Source: Cranoglanis bouderius
Lineage: Eukaryota; Chordata; Actinopteri; Siluriformes; Cranoglanididae
Reading direction: 5' to 3'
Assembly: GCA_023630585.1 (NCBI GenBank)
Contig: CM042562.1
Location: forward strand, 6,964,684 to 7,028,683
Length of the DNA stretch: 64,000 nt
Of this stretch, positions 12,151 through 22,894 are shown in pieces. The first letter of the stretch is position 1, and each line of letters begins with the position of its first letter. The notes beneath the pieces were generated by a model. That model saw only the letters and a list, made by a program, of their open reading frames with translations, was not told the origin of the DNA and ran no database searches. Both the position numbers and the translations under genes were made by a program.

Positions 12151-12246
12151 GCTGTGGCACTTGCATGTGCTGTGGCACTTGCATGTGCTGTGGCACTTGC
12201 ATGTGCTGTGGCACTTGCATGTGCTGTAGCACTTGCATGTGCTGTA
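12151..12246 (+). repeat. Tandem array, five copies of an 18-bp unit
   Basis: Five head-to-tail copies of GCTGTGGCACTTGCATGT are followed by a partial sixth (GCTGTA). Four copies are identical and the fifth has one change (GTAGC for GTGGC). Each copy holds one TGCATG hexamer, so these recur every 18 bases. The near-identity implies recent expansion. Confidence 0.95.
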
Positions 12247-12614
12247 TCGTGACAGTGAGCTAAATATAATGTGTGCCTATGTAAATAGTGCCGAACATGT
12301 CAGTGCCTCAACGTACAAAGTCTTGAATACTGTCTGTTGGATCCTTTGATTACTTCCTGCCTTTCCCCTGATGCAGTACATAAGAAAGGCCCAAGTTTTA
12401 CTGTGCCCTCCACTAATATTGGCACCCTTAGTAAATATGTGCAAAGAAGGCTGTGAAAAATTGTCTTTGTTTAACTTTTTGATCTTTTGTTAAAAAAAAA
12501 AAAATCACAAAAATACTCCGTTGTCATGGATATCAAACAATTGCAAACAAAACACAGGTTTATATATAAAAAAAATCATATATAGGTGTGCAACAATTAT
12601 TGGCATCATTTTAG

Positions 12615-13441
12615 TCAACACTTTGTGCTACCTCCCTTTGACAAGATAACAGCTCTGAGTCTTCTCCTATAATGCCTGATGAGGTTGGAGAATACATGGC
12701 AAGGGATCTAAGACCATTCCACCATACAGAATCTCTCCAGATCCTTGAAATTTTGAGGTCCACACTGGTGGACTCTCCTCTTCAGTTCACCCCACAGGTT
12801 TTCTATGGGATTCAAGTCAGGGGACTGGGTTGGCCATGGCAGAACCTTGATTTTATTGTATGTTTTGGATCATTGTCCTGCTGGAAGATACAACCATGGC
12901 CCATTTTAAGCTTTCTGGCAGAGGCAGTCAGGTTTTCATTTAATATCTGTTGATATTTGATAGAGTCCATGATGCCATGTATCCTAACAAAATGTCCAGG
13001 TCCTCCCCGATCCCATTTGAAGGTCCAGTAGTGTCTGGCAAACTGAAGATGCTTGAGTTTGTTTTTGGATGAGAGTAGAGGCTTTTTTCTTGAAACACTT
13101 CCAAACAACTTGTGGTGATGTAGGTGACTTTGGGATGTAGTTTTGGAGACTTTCTGACCCCAAGACACAACTAACATCTGCAATTCTCCAGCTTTGATCC
13201 TTGGAGATTTTTTGGCCACACAAACCATCCTCTTCACAATGCGTTGAGACAATAAAGACACATGTCCAATTCCAAGTTGATTTATAACATTTCCAGTTGA
13301 CTGGAACTTCCTAATTATTGCCCTGATGGTGGAAATGGGCATTTTCAATGCTTGTGCTATTTTCTTATAGCCACTTCCCATTTTGTGAAGCTCAACAACC
13401 TTTTGCCACACATCACAGCTATATTCCTTGGTCTTACCCAT
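12615..13441 (-). pseudogene. Tc1-like transposase, family A, internally deleted
   Basis: From the ATG at 13441 the product begins MGKTKEYSCDVWQKVVELHK, with helix-turn-helix motifs (SGYKKIAQALKMP, STIRAIIRKF) that in this family bind the terminal repeats. The open frame runs 209 codons. The segment that should carry the first catalytic aspartate is missing: FKWDRGGPGHFVRIHG joins the sequence before it to that after it. The second aspartate (FQQDNDPKHT) is present. The DLNPIENLW motif with the catalytic glutamate lies further on at about 12790-12815, in a shifted frame, and the protein would end at the stop at 12615-12617. It is inactive. Confidence 0.88.
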
Positions 13442-13473
13442 TGTTATGAATGACTAAGGGAATTTGACCTATA

Positions 13474-14974
13474 CAGTGGGTATAGAAAAGAATCACCCCC
13501 TTTAAAAGAATCACATTTTGTTGCTTTTCAGCCTGAAATGAAGATGGACACAGTTTTTGTTTTATCCCGCTGTATGTACTCAGTGCAACTTATAACATCC
13601 AAGTGAAAGATATAACACCAACATGTCAGAAAAAAATCAAAATAAAATAAAAAAACAGAATCACTGAGTTGGGAAAAGGATCACCCCCCCTCCTAAAAAT
13701 GACTCCTAAACTCAATAAGGTATAGCTAATCACCTTCTCAGTGGCACACAAAGCCATTTGACTTTTAACTGTGATCAGCTGTGGTCATTTTGATTAGCTC
13801 AGCATGAAAAGAGCTTTCCTGGAGCATTTTATAGTGCAACTGAAGCAAACAATTAACTATGGCTGGCAAGGCACTGTCAAAAGATCTTCAGGATAAAGTT
13901 GTGGACAGGCACAAGTCAGGAGATGGATACAAAAAAAAATTCAAACGCTTTATCAATGCCTAGAAGCACAGTGAAGTCTATTATTAAGAAGTGGAAGGTA
14001 TTGGGTACAACACAGACCCTCCCTGGATCAGCACGTCGCTCCAAACTGGATGAAAGAGCCAGGAGGAAACTGGTCTGAGAGGCCTACAGCAACTCTGAAT
14101 CAGTTGCAGGAATTTATGACAAAGAGTGTTCATTGTGTGCATGTGACAACAATATCACAAATTCTCCACAAATGTGCCTTGTATGGGAGGGTTGCAAGAA
14201 AAAAACCACTCCTCAATAAAGGCCACATGAATGCACCTTGAAGATTCTGAGGCCACATGGAAATAGGTGTTATGGTCAGATGAGACTAAAATTGAATTAT
14301 CTGGCCTCAACACCAAACGATATGTCTATACGACCAACCAAATAACACCATTTCTACAGTAAAGCATGGAGGTGGTAATATCATGTTATGGGGGTGTTTC
14401 TCTGCAGCAGGGACTGGAGCACTTGTCAGGATAGAAGGAAAATGGATGGGGCAAGAAGATTTACCTTCCAACATGACAATGAACCAAAGCACACAGCAAA
14501 ACTGACCACACAGTGGAGAAAAAGGTGAATGTCCTTGTATGGCCTAGTCAGAGCCCAGACTTAAACCCTATTGAAAATCTGTGGAATGACTTGAAGACTG
14601 TAGTCCATAAAGGGTCACCATCAAATTTAACTGAACTTGAGCAGTTCTGCAAAGAAGAGTGGGCAAATATTGCAATGTCTAGATGTGCAAAGTTAGTAGA
14701 GACACATCCCAACAGACTAAAGGCTGTAATTAAAAAATTAAGGCAAATTAAAGCAAGGAGGTGATCCTTTTTCCAACTCAGCGATTCTGTTTTTTATTTT
14801 ATTTTTTTTTAAAATTTCTGACATGTTGGTGTTATATCTTTCACTTGGATGTTATAAGTTGCACTGAGTAAATACAGCTGGATAAAACAAAAACTGTGTC
14901 TGACTTCATTTCAGGCTGAAAAGCAACAAAATATGATTATTTTAAAGGGGGGTGATTCTTTTCTATACCCACTG
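13474..14974 (+). mobile_element. Tc1-like transposon, family B, nested in family A
   Basis: The element has terminal inverted repeats beginning CAGTGGGTATAGAAAAGAAT at 13474, with the complement ending at 14974. A TA lies on both sides (13472-13473 and 14975-14976), the expected target duplication. The length is 1501 bp. It interrupts the family A element just outside its transposase start codon, so family B moved here after family A had inserted. A second copy of the family is at 24651-26086. Confidence 0.95.
13859..14764 (+). pseudogene. Tc1-like transposase, family B, broken
   Basis: The frame opens at the ATG at 13859 with MAGKALSKDLQDKVVDRHKS and is lost within about 30 codons in an A-run. 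Further frameshifts follow. WSDET (first aspartate) is near 14270-14290, HDNEPKH (second) near 14475-14495, and DLNPIENLW with the catalytic glutamate near 14560-14585. About 60 bp between the first and second aspartates, present in the copy at 24946-25878, are deleted around 14456. The last 83 codons (14513-14764) are open and end at the stop TGA. It cannot encode an active enzyme. Confidence 0.88.
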
Positions 14975-15330
14975 TATTTTACCTCATATTTATAACCCTG
15001 TGAAACAGGAACTCATGGTTGAACAATTTCCTGTTCCTAGTCACCCAGGTGTACTAAAAAAATGTAAAATATCAATGGGAATATACTTAAAATATATTTT
15101 TCTCATATGAATTCATAGGGGTGCCAATAATTGTTGCACACCTATATTTAACAAAGATATTTTTGAGGATAAACCTGTGTTGTGTTTGCAATTGTTTGAT
15201 ATCCATGAGAGCAGAGTATTTTTGTGAATTTTTAAACAAAAGATCAAAAGGTTAAACAATAAAGACAATTTTTCTTAGCCTTCTTTGCTCATAATTATCA
15301 AGGGTGCCAATATTAGTGGAGGGCACTGTA

Positions 15331-15708
15331 TGTCTTTGAAGCAACGATTGTTCTGCAGGCTCAGGAACAGTGAGTCATCCACGTGTCATGAATTGCCATG
15401 CTGTGTGTATTTTTGTGGAGTGGAGCAGCACTACGACCAGACTCTTACTTACTCACAGTTACAGAACGGCATAAATACAGCAGCATTCACAACAGACTCA
15501 CTTTCAGAGACTCACTTTCAAAAATAAGATTTTAAACAAACTGTACAAGAGCATTTACAAGATTTTGGCTACTCTACAATTGCAAAATCATGTGCATTAT
15601 GCTGAAACTCTTTCAGCACCAAATGTGCCTTTAATTTTGTACAAACATGCTTTGGACAGCTGAATAGCAGTTTGAACATTTTTTTTTTTGCAAAACAGCA
15701 GTTGTTCA
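15331..15708. other. Non-coding stretch, nothing recognised
   Basis: AT-rich sequence with no gene or repeat boundary. Confidence 0.5.
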
Positions 15709-15895
15709 TTCACTTATTCACCATCAGTAATTGCTTTATCCTGGTCAGGGTTGCGGTGAATCCTGGGAAAACTGGGTGCATGGCAGGAATGCACCCTGGA
15801 TAGACTCAGTGAGAACATTCAAAACTCCACACCTGGAAATCCTGAAACTGTGAGGCTGCAACATCACCCACTGCACCACCTTGTCACCAAAGGCA
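15709..15895 (-). repeat. SINE-like tRNA-derived repeat, family S2, internally deleted
   Basis: Read on the minus strand, it starts with a GGTGGTGCAGTGGGTGATG head that resembles a tRNA A box (near 15880). The middle is shortened, and it ends with the ACCAGGATAAAGCAATTACT tail block near 15740. Confidence 0.7.
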
Positions 15896-16399
15896 ATTGT
15901 GTTGTCAGGAAAACTGACTGTCATTCCTTTTTACTTTACCTTAATGTAAAAAATAACAATAAAGCTATATGTGCACTAATAAAGCTAAAGTGCTGTAGGC
16001 ATTTACATCTCTCTTGCAAAGCAGAGTTAAGCGTATGTGAATGCCAAGCCTGGAGCAGTTCAATCTGAGCCTCCCAGCGACAGCTTTTATAGTCCAACAC
16101 AGGGAGAGGTTTTTGGTCCCAGATCAGTTGATTTGAAAAAAATCATTGTTGCACTCCACTGAAATATCTTCTCTCAGTCATGCATATTTCTTAAAAAGTG
16201 TCTGGAGTTCAAAAGGTCAAACATGTGATTTGCTATAAGCAAAAAAAACAAAAAGGAAGCAAAAAAAAAAGAAAAAAGAAACGCATATGTGTTGGGTCAG
16301 CGTGTACTAGTTGGACATGCTGACAATTTTCCAAAAAACAAGCTTTAAGGTGGAGCAGGGAAGAAAGATGAGAGACTGGTGCCTATGCAGCACACAAAA
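15896..16399. other. Non-coding stretch with A-rich runs
   Basis: No gene is visible. Purine-rich runs of A and G lie at about 16239-16283. Confidence 0.5.
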
Positions 16400-16746
16400 G
16401 GCAGCTTAGCCAACAATTTCCTCCCTTCTTCTTGCAGAGGCTGAAATAAAAAGCACACTGACTTGGGGAAAGGCTGGCTTTATCCACAGTCTGTTTGATG
16501 TTGGATTTTATGTGTGTATGTGTGTGTGTCCGTCCATGTGTGTATGTGTTTGGGGTACCACCAGTCCTGGGAGAGCACTGACTATCAGTGTGTGTCAGCA
16601 GGGGGGGTGCAGGGTGACTCTAGCCCCTTGAGGGTCTCTCTTGTGTTGCCTCAATCAACCAAAACGAGTGGAAAAGCTGGTTAACACCGCAACCGCTTCT
16701 GAGGCACAGACCCTAGCCCTTAACAATCTATCACTCTTTCTCTCTC

Positions 16747-16790
<44 letters not shown>

Positions 16791-17060
16791 TCGCTGTCTC
16801 TCTCTCTCTCTCTCTCTCTCTCTGCTGGGTCTGCTGGTGGTGATTAGAGCGCAGTGCAAGCCTCTGTAATAAGGATGGGGGCTATGGCTTTCGCGCCAGG
16901 CTGATCTGTCGTGCGGCCATGGTGGGTATTTCAGAGGGCTGCTGCGGGAAGATAGGGAGATTGAATAAAAAAAAGTCTAGCGGGAGGAGAGGAGAAAATG
17001 GGTGAACTTGTATTAACTGGTGAACGAGCCGCTATGTTCAGCAGGGATTGAGAATCTTCT
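16400..17060. promoter_or_regulatory. Candidate regulatory or conserved segment around a CT tract
   Basis: Non-repetitive, higher-G+C sequence flanks a CT microsatellite, with several CpG pairs around 16885-16920 and 17025. No splice-like boundaries stand out. It may be a conserved noncoding element or a GC-richer patch of no function. Confidence 0.22.
16739..16823. repeat. (TC)n microsatellite, interrupted
   Basis: CT units with CCT and TTCCTCGCTG interruptions. Confidence 0.95.
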
Positions 17061-17181
17061 CTTGGTACACTCGCATAAGCAGCTCTTCCTACAAATTCAC
17101 ATCGTTATTTTTTTCCTCTTACTAATAATAGCAACAACTAGATGCAAGCATAATTTTATGTTGTAACCATAGTTACTGATT

Positions 17182-17187
17182 ACACAC

Positions 17188-17227
<40 letters not shown>
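17182..17227. repeat. (AC)n microsatellite
   Basis: About 23 AC units with one CG interruption. Confidence 0.95.
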
Positions 17228-17229
<2 letters not shown>

Positions 17230-17270
17230 AATATAAGTCTGAATATGTAAAACGTTGAATATGTAAAATA

Positions 17271-17273
<3 letters not shown>

Positions 17274-17355
<82 letters not shown>
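17274..17355. repeat. (AT)n microsatellite
   Basis: About 41 uninterrupted AT units, ending 11 bases before the inverted end of the element at 17367. Confidence 0.95.
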
Positions 17356-17359
<4 letters not shown>

Positions 17360-17366
17360 CCATATA

Positions 17367-17892
17367 CAGTACTGTGCAAAAGTTTTAGGCACATGCAGAG
17401 AAATGCTGTAGAGTGAAGATGCCTTCAAAATAATGAAATTAAATGTTTCTACACCATAGAACTCTTTTCTACCATAAAGAGCAGTAAACAGTAGTAAATG
17501 AAACAAAGTCAATATTTGGTGTGACAAAAAAATAAAAATAAAAATTTTAAAAATAGTCTCAGGTACAATTTGTGCAGTTTTATAAGGAAATTAGCTGGTA
17601 AGTTTTACTGAGCATCTGTCATGACTGTCACACTTGCTTCTTATTTTTGCAGTAAAACCCACCTTCATTGTGTTTTTTGTCTGAAAAGTGGTCTCTTACA
17701 TAATATGCTGCTTTCTTTAATGACACAATTTTTCTGTAACATTTAATTTTGTGCTAGAAAACTAATGTTTGGGAATCATTTTATTTATTTTTTTTGTACT
17801 GACTTGATAATGCAGAAGTCATAAAATAAAAAAAATTATAACAAAGTTTGTACTAAAAAAATTAGGGTGCCTAAAACCTTTGCACAGTACTG
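17367..17892. mobile_element. Non-autonomous Tc1/mariner-type element (526 bp)
   Basis: The inverted ends begin CAGTACTGTGCAAAAGTTTT (left) and match the right end with one mismatch over about 26 bases. TA lies at both outer edges (17365-17366 and 17893-17894). There is no transposase frame inside. The left inner part (to about 17535) looks like the non-coding end of a larger Tc1-like element I have seen in fish genomes, so this is probably an internal deletion derivative. Confidence 0.85.
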
Positions 17893-17894
17893 TA

Positions 17895-18893
17895 TATAAT
17901 GGCAAGTAGTAAATATAGATATGTGTGTTACACACACCCACTCTTGACCCGAGGATGGTTAAGGAAAGAGTGATCATGGTGCTGTGGCCGTTTTTTTATT
18001 TTATTTTTAACTTTAGTATTATAATCAGTCAAATGTCAAACGCATTCTCTACTCTAGGCCTTACACGATCCAGCCCATATACATGCAAATATTGTCCCAC
18101 AAGAAAACATTAGAAACAGACCATTTGTTTATACATGAGAGAAAGAGTGTATGTAAAAACATGTGCATGTATTGACATCAATTCTATAAAGAGAAATGCT
18201 GACTAAACACAACAGAGACCCAGGGACATGCTGCATTGTGCACACACATAAATGCTCTGAATGCTGCAACTATCACTGGTAGCAGGGCACATGCCACGCT
18301 ATATACAGTATAACCATCAAACATACAGCAAACGGATGTCATATAACTATCAGTTAGACAAGTGTTTCTTTCCCTTTCTATCTTTCTCATTTCTTATCTT
18401 TCAGTAAATAAATTTCATTGTTTTTATTTTTATAATTTAAAATCATCAGCACTAGAGCTATTCTATTGTGATTCAAATCACAGATATTCACCTTCTGTAC
18501 ACTGTGGACTATTTATTAAATCTAGAGCAATTGAAATCTGCAGAAAAATGTATTTGTACTGTATGATGATGATACTCAGTACACCAACGAGAAACGGAAT
18601 AGATTTGCTGTTTGTTGACTGTCTGAGGTCACTATTTAAGTATAATGTTTTGTAAATACTGCCAGCCCACCCCATGTTCTGCTGACCTTGTAGATATATG
18701 CATGTAGGGATGTACAGTATATACTCATGTGTCATGCCAGCCTACTGCATGTATGTGTCAGTAGAAATTTAGGCTCTTTAAACATATAGTTTGTCATAAT
18801 ATGACTCCACTATTTTATTTTGCATGTTAGCAACACCTCAGCAATACTATTATTGTGATAATAGTATTATCATTATGATGATTATGATTATGA
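17895..18893. other. AT-rich non-coding stretch, nothing recognised
   Basis: Short open frames on both strands are of background length. No repeat boundary is seen. Confidence 0.5.
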
Positions 18894-18895
18894 TT

Positions 18896-18946
18896 GTCTT
18901 CAGATATCATGCTATATTATGATGTCTTCAGATATCATGCTATATT
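18896..18946. repeat. Two exact 23-bp direct repeats
   Basis: GTCTTCAGATATCATGCTAT plus three more bases occurs at 18896-18918 and again at 18924-18946, with a period of 28 bp. It is a simple local duplication. Confidence 0.9.
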
Positions 18947-19039
18947 GCTCACCCCTATCTCTAGGGTATGTCTACCTTTATATATTTTTAAAATAAAGTC
19001 CAGCAGGCACTATATTAGCACATGTTACTAGCTAAAGTA

Positions 19040-19215
19040 GTGTTAATGCCCAACGACTACAGGGTTTCGGATCCTGAACTCTATGAGTCAGTGAGGAGTT
19101 TAGCATGTTCTCAGTTTGTCAATGTGGGTTTCCTCTGGGTTGTTTGGTTTCCTCCAACCACCAAATACATGCTGGTAGGTGGATTGGTTATGTCAAATTG
19201 CTCCTAGGTGTGAAA
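19040..19215 (+). repeat. SINE-like tRNA-derived repeat, family S2, partial
   Basis: The blocks GGGTTTCCTCTGGGTT, TGGTAGGTGGATTGG and CTAGGTGTGAAAGTGTGT are in S2 order. The tail is replaced by an AT-rich TTAGATTACA-type run at 19225-19290. Confidence 0.6.
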
Positions 19216-19290
19216 GTGTGTATATTATATTAGATTACATTAGATTACATTGCATTAAATTATATTATATTGTATTATATTATGTTACAA

Positions 19291-19888
19291 AGGTGCCCTG
19301 TGTCACCTCTTAGTCCTAATGCAGCTGATTAGTAGTGATAGTTATGATAGTTCTGCTCAGGTTGTTTTGTCTGCATTAAGTCGAGCAGAGCCGGAACCTT
19401 GTGTCCTCGACCCTGTCCACTGTCTGTGTGCATGTGTGCTTTTATTTAGCAGAAGCTGTCATCTCCCATAAACCCTCAGCGCACTTCCATCCATCCTCTC
19501 TGCCAGGTCCTCTGTGATGGGCACACTTGTTACAGGAGAGAGAACTGACAGCTCCAGTCGAACTGCCTGCTCTGTCTTTTCCCAAAGCGAAACAGTGAGT
19601 GAATGAGTGAATAAGGATGGTAGCTAGTCAACATTAACTCTTCCCCAGGTGGCTTTGGACATTACCTGTTTTCTGTCTTGATCCTGAATTGAGTTATGTG
19701 TGCGTAACTAAATCCTGATACTGCTGATTTAAGTCTTCAGGTAGATTTCACACCATTTGGGGTCAGAGTAGAGCAAGCCTCATTTATTCAACAGCTAAAC
19801 TAATCCATGAGATAATATAATTAGGCAGAACTCCCATTATATTTGTTTGTTTTTTTATTCTGTAGTTGACTGTAATTTGACATTTAAG
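19291..19888. other. Non-coding stretch, nothing recognised
   Basis: Moderate complexity, no gene or repeat identified. Confidence 0.45.
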
Positions 19889-20024
19889 CACTGTAAAAAT
19901 GTACTGTAAATTTTACAGCAATTACCAGAATAGTAGCCAGTAGTGTAAATTTTACAGTAAAACAGGTGCAAAAATATTTACAATAAAGTACTGTAATATC
20001 TTACATAATATAAAATAACACATA

Positions 20025-20175
20025 GCCCAGTGCATTTGCTTATTTGGCTTATTTGGAGTTGAAGATTAAGGGTCTTGCTCAAGGACATGGCAGTTTGGCA
20101 ATGCTGGGGTTTGAATACATGATCTTCTGATCTGTAACTCAAAGCCTTAATCACTGAACCACCAAACTAGCTGGC
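20025..20175 (-). repeat. tRNA-derived SINE, family S1, minus orientation
   Basis: Read on the minus strand, GCTAGTTTGGTGGTTCAGTG resembles a tRNA A box and GTATTCAAACCCC a B box. The body includes CCTTGAGCAAGACCCTTAAT, which is shared with the copy at 34307-34494. These are the internal RNA polymerase III promoter elements typical of tRNA-derived SINEs. Confidence 0.65.
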
Positions 20176-20235
20176 ACTGATTCAACCACCTCTACCACTG
20201 AATTAACTCACGCTAAAAGATTGCATTGAATCAGT

Positions 20236-20375
20236 GGAAGCTACTAGAGTGAGTTGTGTTGGCTCAGTCGTTAAGGTTTTGCGTTACATATAAGAAGTTT
20301 GTGTGTTCAAATCTCAGCAGTATCAAACTGCTATGGTTGGGTCCTTGAGCAAGGCATCATGATTGACATGTTTTA
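20236..20375 (+). repeat. tRNA-derived SINE segment, plus orientation
   Basis: TTGGCTCAGTCGTTAAGG resembles a tRNA A box and GTGTTCAAATCTC a B box about 40 bases later. The body continues with GGTCCTTGAGCAAGGC, related to family S1. The 3' tail of S1 is missing. Confidence 0.6.
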
Positions 20376-20466
20376 CAGTTTTTGTACTGTAAATTTTGCA
20401 GTGCTTTACTAGCAACCCAGGTTGCCAGTAAATTACTACAACATTTACAGCAATTTTTTACAGTTC

Positions 20467-22540
20467 AAAATAGACCAAAGGCCATCAGAACAGGTTTCAG
20501 GGACAGGTAGAGTTCTGATGAAATTAGGTAGTCAGTGTCCATTTGTGTCCACTTAAGGCAAAGGTGCACTGGCCATCAAGAAGTTCTGGCATTTTCTACC
20601 TATGCTACCTCTCAGAGACACGTGTAGACTAGACAACGCTGGAGGAGAAGCGGAAAGGTGGTGCAGAGAACGAGGGACAAATGGTTGGTAATGGCTGGTA
20701 ATGGCTAAGGAATTATAAGTATTCTTTGATATCCATTCAAGGTGAAAGTAACAAAAATGAATTCATTAAAATAAATTACATTGGTACAGTAGTGTTGTGT
20801 TATACAATGTTATACAGAAAATTATTCGCATTTTCACACAAAGCTTTGTTGTTTATGGCTATACGGTTCTTATTTATGTGACATTCTATGTCGGACTTAA
20901 TGAAGCCCTATGCCATAATACTAGTTAATTCACTTCATTAGATTTTTGGACAAATGTAGTATGACACTTTAGAGCTAGGCTGATTTTTAATTCCAGACCC
21001 TCCCAGAGGTCCAGACTCAAGACACCAAATGGTAGCAGTGCATAAGAGAAGTGTATTAAGCGGAATTTATGAGCATCAGGTCATAATCCAGCCCCAAGCT
21101 ACTGCATTTTGACACACTGAGAGAGGTAAAAAGATGGTGGTAGATACTTTAGTACTGGAAGACTGAATGTGTGTTGAATTCAGGCAATGAATCTTGCACA
21201 CTTAGAGATCCATATCAGTCTCTTATCAGCCTGTCTAGTTTGAAAAAAAAAAAAATGCCATGAAATATTTTGACTCAATGAAGAAAATACAGTTGGAGAA
21301 ACCACTTGTGTGTGTGAAACCAAAGCAGCATTTATTTTAGCAGCACTAGTTTTAGAGCTTCATCCCAGTGAGATATAAACAGAAAACATGTAGGAGTGCA
21401 GCTCTGAGGTTGGCTCGCTTGGAAAGCTCTGCTTTAGAGTGTCTCCCACTAGAGGCCAGCCACCTCCACTGTGTCAGCTAGCATGCTGGTTAATCATCAA
21501 ATACACCCTACACAGACAGAAGGAGAGAAACAGAGGCTCCTCTGCCTCTTTGTCATGTTTCAGTCATCTCCAGCCTTTAGATATAGCCGTATAAATATGG
21601 ATGTTTATTAAGCAGCTTAGTTTCATGATGAATACATCAAGCTGTTCTTTACATTAGGTCCAGTGTTTCTGGTGCATAAAGCTGGTGCATACGGCCTTGC
21701 GGACTGAATGCAAATCGTCTCGCAGTCTCAGCTGAGTCTCTCACTGCAGGGAATCATCTTTTTAGTTTCCCTTCCTTTCAGGAAAACCAGCAAAATTTTG
21801 CTTCAGAAAACCTTCCCTTATTCAGGTATGCTTTTGTTTTACTCCTTACAAAGGACATACATATTTTAGTCAGAGTTTGATATAGTGTTAGCTCTTGCTA
21901 TGCTTTGATTCCATTAATGATTAGTGATTTTATGTGATTGTACTGATATATGAGTCAAAGGTTTATATATGTTATTTTGTGCAAATTCTGAAAATAGCTT
22001 CACAGGAGAGAAAAAAGACAGACTGGTGAGGGAATGACTATTTGTAGCCATTTTTGGAGTTAATGAAATCACAATGATTTACAAATTGTTGTAGTACCTT
22101 ACAACAAAGTGCTTCCCTATCAGAAAGTGTTCCAAACTAAAACCATTTTAGAGTCTTAACTATACAAAAAACCTATGGAACATCCCTTGAAAAATATAGG
22201 TCCTTTGCAATACCAACTGTCAGTGTGAATCTGACCTGTGTACAAGACTTTTGTTTGTGGGTGATCAGTGTCAGGGCCTGTATATGGAAGAACACCATGT
22301 TTCTGAGTGCTCAGCTACACAGGCTGTCATCAGCATGTCACAGAAAAACAGCCTAATCCTCCAGAAAACCCCACTCTTGCTGCTCAGGCTCATAGAGATG
22401 GAAGTCCAAAATAAAAACATTCCAGCCATCCTTCCATGGGAATGTTCATACAGACATTCATAGTATATATTCACACCAGAATGGATGAAGTGTGGACAAA
22501 ATGGCAATATTTTAGTCTTTCTAGGGTTTCAAGTGCCAAA
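20467..22540. other. Non-coding stretch, no gene recognised
   Basis: Mostly AT-rich. The part at about 21400-21560 is more complex, with short candidate motifs but no proof of function. No transposon ends are seen. Confidence 0.45.
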
Positions 22541-22544
22541 TTTT

Positions 22545-22890
22545 GGCACTCCGTCTCTGTCTTTGTCTTGTGGGCTCGTGAGCTCTGGCTGGGGAACAGG
22601 AAACACCCCATCGTCCTGGCCCGGAGCTGGTCATGTGGGGAACAGGAAGCACCCCATCGTTCTTGCTCTATAGTCCCAGCAGGGCAAGAGGAGAGCCTGC
22701 ACCTGCTACAGCTCTCAGTGCCGCCAAGTCCTCCTTTTGTCCTTGGCCAGCCGTGGCTGCGTGCCTCACTTCAGGTCAGGACAAGCAAGTGCAGTCGGGC
22801 TCACCACTGTTCTACATCATTGATGTCAGTCATCGACAGCCCCTCAATCCCAGCTTCAATCTTCCCCCAGGGCATCGATCAGAAAAAAAA
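22545..22890. other. G+C-rich island with an internal imperfect repeat, unknown origin
   Basis: The island stands out from AT-rich flanks. GGGGAACAGGAA followed by CACCCCATCGT occurs twice (about 22593 and 22637). The plus-strand frames across it (154 and 141 codons) are not like any family I know. It may be a fragment of a retroelement coding region or a host sequence. I assign no function. Confidence 0.3.
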
Positions 22891-22894
22891 GTCA

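Larger units (their letters stand above)
12401..15328 (-). mobile_element. Tc1-like transposon, family A, split by a nested Tc1 element
   Basis: The inverted ends CTGTGCCCTCC (left) and GGAGGGCACTG (right) are each flanked by TA (12399-12400 and 15329-15330). A transposase pseudogene lies on the minus strand. A family B element interrupts the body between 13472 and 14976. Without that insertion the element would be about 1.4 kb, a normal Tc1 size. The left end differs from the right at one terminal base (CTG for CAG). Confidence 0.92.
19890..20464. mobile_element. Palindromic MITE-like repeat with two SINE copies inside
   Basis: The left part (19890-19985) is built from ACTGTAAATTTTACAG-type palindromes. 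The right part (20375-20464) has the same motif plus GGTTGCCAGTAAATTACT, and the two are roughly inverted. I recognise the ACTGTAAA/TTTACAG unit as a common fish non-autonomous element. Two tRNA-like SINE segments lie between the arms and were presumably inserted later. Confidence 0.55.

Noticed and set aside
10614..12246. The two minisatellites as CRISPR-like arrays.
   Set aside because: Units are head to tail without unique spacers, and the context is eukaryotic.
17180..17527. 115-codon minus-strand frame running through the AT and AC tracts.
   Set aside because: Its body is translated microsatellite (Tyr-Ile and Val-Cys strings).
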